NCBI RefSeq assembly: GCF_000003195.3
Contig: NC_012873.2
Coordinates: forward strand, 50,067,166-50,131,165
From: Sorghum bicolor
Taxonomy: Eukaryota > Streptophyta > Magnoliopsida > Poales > Poaceae
Reading direction: 5' to 3'
DNA: 64,000 bases
The notes below the pieces were generated by a model. It searched no databases. It saw only the letters and a program-made list of their open reading frames with translations, and was not told the DNA's origin. A program made the position numbers and the translations under genes. Below are positions 58,372-64,000 of the stretch, piece after piece (the stretch's first letter is position 1; every line of letters begins with the position of its first letter).

Positions 58372-59598
58372 AGATAACTCCTAATTTTAACCATCAACTA
58401 GACATGAAAATGGATCTATATGCAAAGCATTTAGTAGATATAGGGTTATCACTGATAGAATTCCACAAGTTTTGGTGATTGTCTATTTCTGTAGGGTGTC
58501 AGCTGAAAAGAACCAAAGATGGTCCACATGTCAGGTTTACATAGAGAGAATACCGCAAACGTCAACTCCAGAGTAATCCAGAAGGTTCCAGGAGGCTCCA
58601 GATCGAACGGAAAGCAAATCAGAGCCGGGCTCCAGGCGGCCGTCCGAGAAGGGCAGGGGCGCCCGCCCCTGTACCTCCACCAATCATAGCGAGTCTTACA
58701 GATCAGCCTCCACCGACTTTGAGGATTAATCTTAAGCACACGTTTAAGTCGGTTTGATCCAAGGGCTACGGTTATTCCTAGGGGGTTGGATCCCCCTATA
58801 AATAAATGGGTACCCCCCTTGAGATGTAACTCTGAAACCCTAATTCATATTTTCTAGAGAGAGTTAGTCAGAGAGGGGTCCCTCAAATGGATCTGTCTCT
58901 TTAGGGTGATAGTAATAAGAGAGATTGAGAGAGTATAGGGTGAAGATAGGAGTTGAGGAAGCCCAAGCCTATCGGTGCCTTCTTCTTCGTATCTTTAGGA
59001 TCAAGTCTCCTAACCCGAGGCTTGGTTCTAGAATCATTCGGCAATTCAACTTCTAATACTAGTAATTTATTGTTCTTATTGTTCTTTGGTTTATGAGTTT
59101 ACTTTATTTGCTTGCGCTTGGGAATAGAGTAATCGTTTGTAGTGTAAGCATTGTGCTTGGGCTAGGAACACTCATAGATACTTCCTATCTGGCCAGATTT
59201 GTGGTAGCCTTTTTGGGGGGAAGTGACAATCCTCTTGGGTCTCAGTAATCCACGTCCTATCAGGAGGTAAGGTAGGGTATATGGTACTAGGGTTAAGCAC
59301 TCTCTGAGGTGTCTCTTTTATCTAGTTACTCCCCTTAGAACAATATCTACACAACTTACCATAGGTTAGAAGAAGACTGACGAAGGATTTCTCTCTATAT
59401 CGCTCATATCTCACTATCTTGTCTTGCAGCCCGTGGGTAGTAGTTAAGACCAAGGTTAGTCTTTTGCACGCTTTCTCCCAGTGGTAAAAATATAAATACG
59501 ATACTCTAGACTTATCTCCTAGGTGCAGTGCTCACCGATAACCGTGCGCTTGTGGATTATTTCTTTAGATTCTTTCGTGTGCATAACTAATATCAACA
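58372..59598 (+). repeat. 5' LTR of the plus-strand gag-only element
   Basis: TGTTGACGGTAG to AATATCAACA, 1,227 bp. The start matches the reverse complement of the nested element's LTR end (TGTTGACGGTCC). Confidence 0.8.
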
Positions 59599-59606
59599 AG
59601 CATTTC

Positions 59607-59624
59607 TAGCGCCGTTGCCGGGGA
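59607..59624 (+). other. Primer-binding site
   Basis: TAGCGCCGTTGCCGGGGA, eight bases after the LTR. It differs from the nested element's site by one base at the 5' end. Confidence 0.85.
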
Positions 59625-59733
59625 GAAAGACGGTCTGCTTAGATAACCTATTCTTAATCTACCTTGTATTATACTTTTATCTTTTTCTTTTATCTAATCT
59701 TTTCTTTTCTTTTTTCTTTTCTTTTCTATCCTT

Positions 59734-60756
59734 ATGGATAACCCAAATTCCACGCCTATCTATCAAATTCTTGCACCCATGAGCGCAAGCTTAGAGGCAC
59801 TAGAGCCCATGATTATCACATCTAGCTATGAGCTACACCCATGTTTGGTTGCAATAGGTCAAAGCCAACCCTTTTCTACAGCTAGAGTCATATCTTCTTA
59901 TCAAGAAGGTAATGTACCTAAGGTCCTATCTTCTGATCAAGTAGGTAATGAACTTTTAGCTACACTTAGGGAATCTTTTAATCTTACTATAAATTTAGGC
60001 TTAGACCTACAAGACCCTGTTCTTCTTAAACATCTTTATATGGGTCTTGATAATACCGTCTTGGGAGGAGTTTTCCTTTCTTTATCCCTTAGTAAGGTGA
60101 GGTTTGTCCTTATTATTAGTGGACACACCCCTTGCACTAACCTTCATGATGAAATCTTAGAGATAGAGAAGGAATCATCTCCCAAACCAGAAGAGGAAGT
60201 TTTCATAGCCACTTTGCAAACATTCCAATCTCACGATTCGGCTATCTATCCCAAACCAGCAGTACTCCAAATTCACCATCAAAAATATTTTGGGAGGAGT
60301 TTCAACTTCCCGCTTCATAAGAGCTCTTTTAGTACTTATAGTTTGAATCTTTTGAAGAGATTTCTTAGGAAGCTTTTCAAATCCAATCCCTTTGAAGGAC
60401 AATTAGAAAGACTCAAGGATGGCATGTCAAGTGATGCCATAGAAGGAGAGCGAAACCATCTAGAAGCCATTCTTATCCTCTCCCCTTCTATGTCCACATT
60501 AGATATAGAATACGAACCCATCTCTAAACCCATCCTTGACCAATATGGCTTGTACTATGCTCTTTCTCCTAAACCACCTGATGATTCTAGAAATCCATCT
60601 AGATACCACATACATAGGAATTATCAAGACCATATAGAAGCGCAACGGCTAGAGAGCATTAAAAACCTATGTGTTATTGCCATTGGATGGATAGACAAGG
60701 TCTTAGATAAGATCAATTCAAGAGATGACCCAAGGGAATTTTTTGGACATATATGA
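59734..60756 (+). CDS. Degenerate gag-like ORF of the gag-only family
   Basis: 340 codons from MDNPNSTPIYQILAP. Most of the canonical gag core seen in the nested copy is missing or unrecognisable. The remaining matches to that copy are PKPEEEVFIATLQ (compare PRQEEEVSIARSQ) and KDGMSSDAIEGERNHLE (compare KDGMSSNAIEGELSHIE). It therefore looks like a fusion of a shortened gag to the second ORF. It ends FFGHI after a frame change relative to 60725-60994. Unusually, the frame has stayed open for over 1 kb despite the lost core. Confidence 0.55.
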   Translation: MDNPNSTPIYQILAPMSASLEALEPMIITSSYELHPCLVAIGQSQPFSTARVISSYQEGNVPKVLSSDQVGNELLATLRESFNLTINLGLDLQDPVLLKHLYMGLDNTVLGGVFLSLSLSKVRFVLIISGHTPCTNLHDEILEIEKESSPKPEEEVFIATLQTFQSHDSAIYPKPAVLQIHHQKYFGRSFNFPLHKSSFSTYSLNLLKRFLRKLFKSNPFEGQLERLKDGMSSDAIEGERNHLEAILILSPSMSTLDIEYEPISKPILDQYGLYYALSPKPPDDSRNPSRYHIHRNYQDHIEAQRLESIKNLCVIAIGWIDKVLDKINSRDDPREFFGHI

Positions 60757-60994
60757 GTCACCCTTGGAAGTAGAAAATGATGGAGACTTCAATGAGCAAG
60801 GAAGCTACCTCATTAACACCCCATCAGTCCCTTGCTCATATGAAAATTCTTCTGATTCACTTAGTCTCTCTAACATTGCCTCACATGAGATCTTCAACCC
60901 CCTCATGCTCCTTGTTCCTAAAGTTTTTGAAAGGGTGGTTGTAGACACATATGTTTATCATAAACATTGTAGATCTCATTGTTGTGAATCTTGA
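60725..60994 (+). pseudogene. Conserved second ORF, C-terminal part
   Basis: Frame-shifted continuation of 59734-60756: ESPLEVENDGDFNEQGSYL, SVPCSYENSSDSLSLSN, FERVVVDTYVYHKHCRSH, stop at 60992. It corresponds to the end of 31390-31980. Confidence 0.6.
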
Positions 60995-61308
60995 GATTAG
61001 TGCACTTAGATAGGTGTTGAGGGAAACCACTTCACCAAATAACATCTTGAAGGTTTCCTGAGGACAAGCTTAGTGTCCTAAAACAAGCATTTTTCGGACC
61101 ATGACATGAGTGTTCACCTTTCTACTATGCTACCCTTGTTAATTGAGCATAGAATTATAACTGTAAAAATATTCCTTTGGGTATTTTTATCACTAACCTT
61201 ACCAGGCTTGGAGCAAAAAGATCGAAGGAAGGACAAATGCAAGGTATATCCAACCAATCATCACGCAACACTGAATTACTTTCATCCAATCTTGATTTTT
61301 GCAAAAGT

Positions 61309-61321
61309 CAAGCTTGGGGGA
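61309..61321 (+). other. Polypurine tract of the plus-strand element
   Basis: CAAGCTTGGGGGA-type motif, the same as in the nested element. It is followed by 30 bp and then the LTR of the next element instead of its own. Confidence 0.65.
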
Positions 61322-61819
61322 TATGCTTACATACTTACATGTCTTACCATGTGTTGGGTATTTTAAACGCAAACAGAAAAATCCGCAAGCGCACGGATAC
61401 TGATGTAGCTTTCACCCAGGAGTATTCCAGAGTATCGATTTTCCACAGGGAACGTGAGTGTACTAATTAAGATTCAAGATCGCCCAAGGATAACTATATA
61501 ATTATTTTTGGTGGGAAGAGAGGAGGTTTCCTGAGAGTTCTCTAATTGATCTAAGAATAAAGAATTACTTCAAAGATTATTTATTTCGGGACATCAGAAC
61601 ACTAACCACAGAAAGAGATGAGAAGCGGCTAGGAAGCTCTGACTACGGTCCTACAAACACCGATCCAAACGAGGTGGAATACGTCGACCATTAGGGCTGT
61701 CACTACCCTAGGGCTACCACAACAATCTACAGGATTGGGTGCAATTCCAGGTAATTGCAAGACTAAGCACCACGTCTAATCTATTAATTACTACTCTAGC
61801 GTTTCAAAGACTAGAGCAC

Positions 61820-62203
61820 TTAATGCAAGCGGGAATCCAATAAATAACTTGAATATAAATAAAAGTAATTAAAGAACTCAGGAATTTGATTTAACTGGGA
61901 TTCAATCATTTTATTAAAGCTAATTTGATTCTTGATGGCAGTAGAGAAATTATCCATTCTATTATTTATATTTTCTAACATTCTATCATTAGATGCCAAT
62001 TTCTTAGATAGGTTATCCATTAGCTTTCCTTGATTAGACACTAACTCTCTCAGAGGTAGAAAATTATTATTATTATTATTGTAAGAATTATTACCTTGAT
62101 AATTACCTGAGTAGTTAGTCCTCTGTTGATTCCAACCTTGATTTTGTTGAGGACGGTAGTAGTAGTAGTTGTTGTTGTTGTTGTAGTTTACGTCCTCAAG
62201 CAT
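61820..62203 (-). pseudogene. Gag C-terminal fragment next to the LTR
   Basis: Asn/Tyr-rich start (EDVNYNNNNNYYYYRPQQNQ), then FLPLRELVSNQGKLMDNLSK and MDNFSTAIKNQISFNKMIES, a helical segment typical of the C-terminal gag region of grass Ty3-type elements. It lies next to the LTR, far from the PBS, so its position reflects deletion or rearrangement. Confidence 0.65.
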
Positions 62204-63564
62204 CTCAGGGCAGTGATTGCCTGAGTGTTTAGTATCTCCAGTGTGTTTGTGCTCGTAGATCCAGGTTCTTCACTTGGTGGAGTCTGGGAGTTGTAAAACT
62301 CCTTTATATTTTGCTCGAAGTGTACCTGCTCATAGAGATAGGGCAGAGATCAAGTGCATGGGCCCTGTTGGTGGAAAACACTAACAGAACCAAAAGTGTA
62401 TTTGTTCTCGCTAACTTTAAGCATAGTGAGCAAGACAAAGTTGATGGATAATAAGATCATTAGTGTAGCATTTAAAACATTTGTCAGATCAGATCGCTCA
62501 ACCTAATGGAAAGATAATCTATCTATACTTATGTTTTTTTTATATATATCTTCCAAAGATTGAGTGTGCAACATTTTAGCTCATATGATTAGGAGTGTGG
62601 GATCACAACGGTGGAAGGACTAAACATATTGAATCGATTGGGTTGGTTAATCTAGAGTTGTAAATCATACATGTTTGTCTTTTTTATTCATGTGAACGCC
62701 AGAACCAAGGAGAAGCTTATAAAAGTGATAGTCAAGTACCTTAAGATGTTACCTTACTCGAAGAGTGATGGTACAATATCACCTTGTGGAAGCTTTCCTT
62801 TCTTAGCGGTTGTGCAACGTGTTTGTGGCACCCTCCATGGATCATCTCTTATGAGCAATCTCTTTCTTCTGTAAATTTTTAACCTTCATGTGTCTCTCTC
62901 TTTGTCTCCAATGTGAGTTTATCTTAGGACTTCCCAGGTCGATATTGAAAGTTTTCCTGCAGGGGTTAGTCCAACAGAATATCCCATATCTACTATAGCA
63001 TACTATCGGCTCAAAAATCAACCTAGACACCATGTCTAATTTGATTTAGGAGGGCATTTTAACCTAAGCACCATGCTTAATTTAAAATCCCTTGGAAGTA
63101 AGATCATCATTCCAAAACTAAGCACCATGCTTAATTAAGAGATAAATGAATCTACTCCAAACCTAGAGCATTTATAGAGATCTACTCAAGTGGAGATGAA
63201 GTAGTGTGATTAGTATTTAACAAATTGAGCATGTCTCAAAGGTAGGGACAACCAACATAGCAACATGGCAAAGGATGTTTTTTTATGTAAAGTACTCTCC
63301 CAAGCTTGAATTTTGCAAAATTCAAGTTTGGATGAATTTAATTCAATGTTGTATGATGATTGGTTGGACATACCTTGTGCTTGTCATTCATCCGATCTTC
63401 TTGCTCCAATCTTGGAAAGGTTAGTGACAAGAATACCTGAAGGAATTTTTTATAATTATCCTTATATGCTCAATACACAAGGTAATGTTGCAAATAATTA
63501 AAAGCTCATGTTACGATCTGATCAGTGCTTATTTTAGGACACTAAGCTTGTTCTTGGGAAACCA
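62204..63564 (-). other. Non-coding part of the minus-strand element
   Basis: Matches 30,090-31,380 over most of its length. Contains a polypurine-like CAAGCTTGGGAGAG on the minus strand at about 63,297. The plus-strand ORF 63313-63501 is shared with 31076 onward and is antisense to the element. Confidence 0.6.
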
Positions 63565-63870
63565 TCAATTTATGTCGGCGAAGTGGTTTCCCCTCCAACG
63601 CTGACCTATATCAAAATCAATTGAACGATTTCTGCAATCTTTATTATAGACATAACCATCGACAACCGCCCTTTTAAAGTTTTTATAAATAGAAAGGAAG
63701 AGGGGGTTGGAGATCTCGAATGTGGTGATGTTGGAGAGACCAATAGATTGGGAAGATATTGCATATGAGCATGGAGTAAACGAAGTGGCTATGAAATAAA
63801 TTCCATGCTCATTAATGTTTGGAGTGAAATCCATGTGGTGTGGTGAAAAAGGAAAAGAAAAAGGATACAC
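63565..63870 (-). pseudogene. Conserved second ORF, C-terminal part
   Basis: INEHGIYFIATSFTPCSYAI, ISNPLFLSIYKNFKRAVVDG, VYNKDC: close to the end of 31390-31980. The upstream part of the ORF and gag have been deleted, leaving this piece about 35 bp from the PBS. Confidence 0.65.
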
Positions 63871-63904
63871 GGACGACTTGGTTCGAAACTAGCACAGGTA
63901 CCGT

Positions 63905-63922
63905 TCCCCGGCAACGGCGCTA
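63905..63922 (-). other. Primer-binding site of the last element
   Basis: Minus-strand TAGCGCCGTTGCCGGGGA, directly inside the right-hand LTR copy. Confidence 0.85.
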
Positions 63923-63929
63923 GAAAGCT

Positions 63930-64000
63930 TGTTGGGTATTTTAAACGCAAACAGAAAAATCCGCAAGCGCACAGACACCCATGTAGCTTTCACCCAGGAG
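63930..64000 (-). repeat. 5' LTR of the last element, cut by the window edge
   Basis: The first 71 bp match 61352 onward with a few substitutions. Confidence 0.85.

Larger units (their letters stand above)
58372..61351 (+). mobile_element. Gag-only Ty3-type element, plus strand, 3' LTR missing
   Basis: 5' LTR 58372-59598, PBS 59607-59624, gag-like ORF 59734-60756, conserved second ORF 60725-60994, polypurine tract about 61,309-61,321, then immediately another element's LTR at 61352. It has the same order as the nested element but the opposite strand and only about 3 kb. No pol motif. The expected 3' LTR is absent, presumably lost at the junction with the next element. Confidence 0.8.
61352..64000 (-). 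mobile_element. Gag-only Ty3-type element, minus strand, rearranged, continues beyond window
   Basis: The left LTR begins 61352 (TGTTGGGTATTTTAAACGC) and a direct repeat begins 63930. The PBS on the minus strand at 63905-63922 sets the orientation. The left LTR loses similarity at about 61,860, where it runs directly into a gag fragment. The segment 62,320-63,650 is nearly the same as 30,090-31,430 of the nested element. Gag proper, expected next to the PBS, is missing. Confidence 0.75.

Overview
The window is nuclear DNA from a grass, most likely a panicoid such as Sorghum or a close relative. This rests on the abundance of Tourist- and Stowaway-type MITEs with TIRs such as GGCCTTGTTTAG and CTCCCTCCGTCCC, Sirevirus-type LTRs packed with CACCGGAC/GTCCGGTG motifs, Ty3-type elements with a TGGCGCCGTTGCCGGGGA primer site, and a grass-like WW-domain gene resembling CFL1. 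No tRNA, rRNA or CRISPR was recognised. The species call is inference from repeat style.

Layout. (1) 1-13,499: the right-hand part of what looks like a large Helitron. It carries a 14-exon RPA1-like gene (313-3,853), two tandem paralogous multi-exon genes of an unrecognised family (B, about 5,401-7,419; C, about 8,520-10,675) and a third related gene (D, about 11,617-13,189). It ends in a textbook Helitron 3' terminus: a 7-bp GC hairpin, a 10-nt spacer, then CTAG before T. The 5' end and any Rep/helicase gene lie outside the window. (2) 13,500-15,320: a short unique stretch with an (AT)n tract and a weak minus-strand gene fragment. (3) 15,321-36,896: a three-level nest. A 257-bp Stowaway MITE is split by a Sirevirus-type Copia element (15,457-36,770, TSD ATATT), whose third ORF is split by a minus-strand, pol-less Ty3-type element (26,377-34,462, TSD GTCAC). 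(4) 36,900-45,300: MITE-rich intergenic DNA. (5) 45,857-48,356: a two-exon WW-domain gene (CFL1-like), the only ordinary host gene recognised with confidence. (6) 48,357-54,450: mostly featureless intergenic sequence. (7) 54,450-64,000: stacked retroelement debris, with a gag stub, two head-to-head Copia LTRs and two further relatives of the pol-less Ty3-type family in opposite orientations, the last one cut by the window edge.

How it fits together. The most interesting unit is the Helitron. RPA1-like proteins are known partners of plant Helitrons. The three downstream genes appear to be a related cargo set, each with an N-terminal region reminiscent of DUF4283 (ending in a P-W-(T/S/C)-x-E signature). 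Two of them continue into long, probably helical C-terminal regions found in no family I recognise. The retroelements record successive insertions. By eye both nested LTR pairs differ by roughly 1%, so both insertions look recent and close in time. All coding parts of the Sirevirus and of the gag-only elements carry frameshifts or stops, so they are annotated as pseudogenes.
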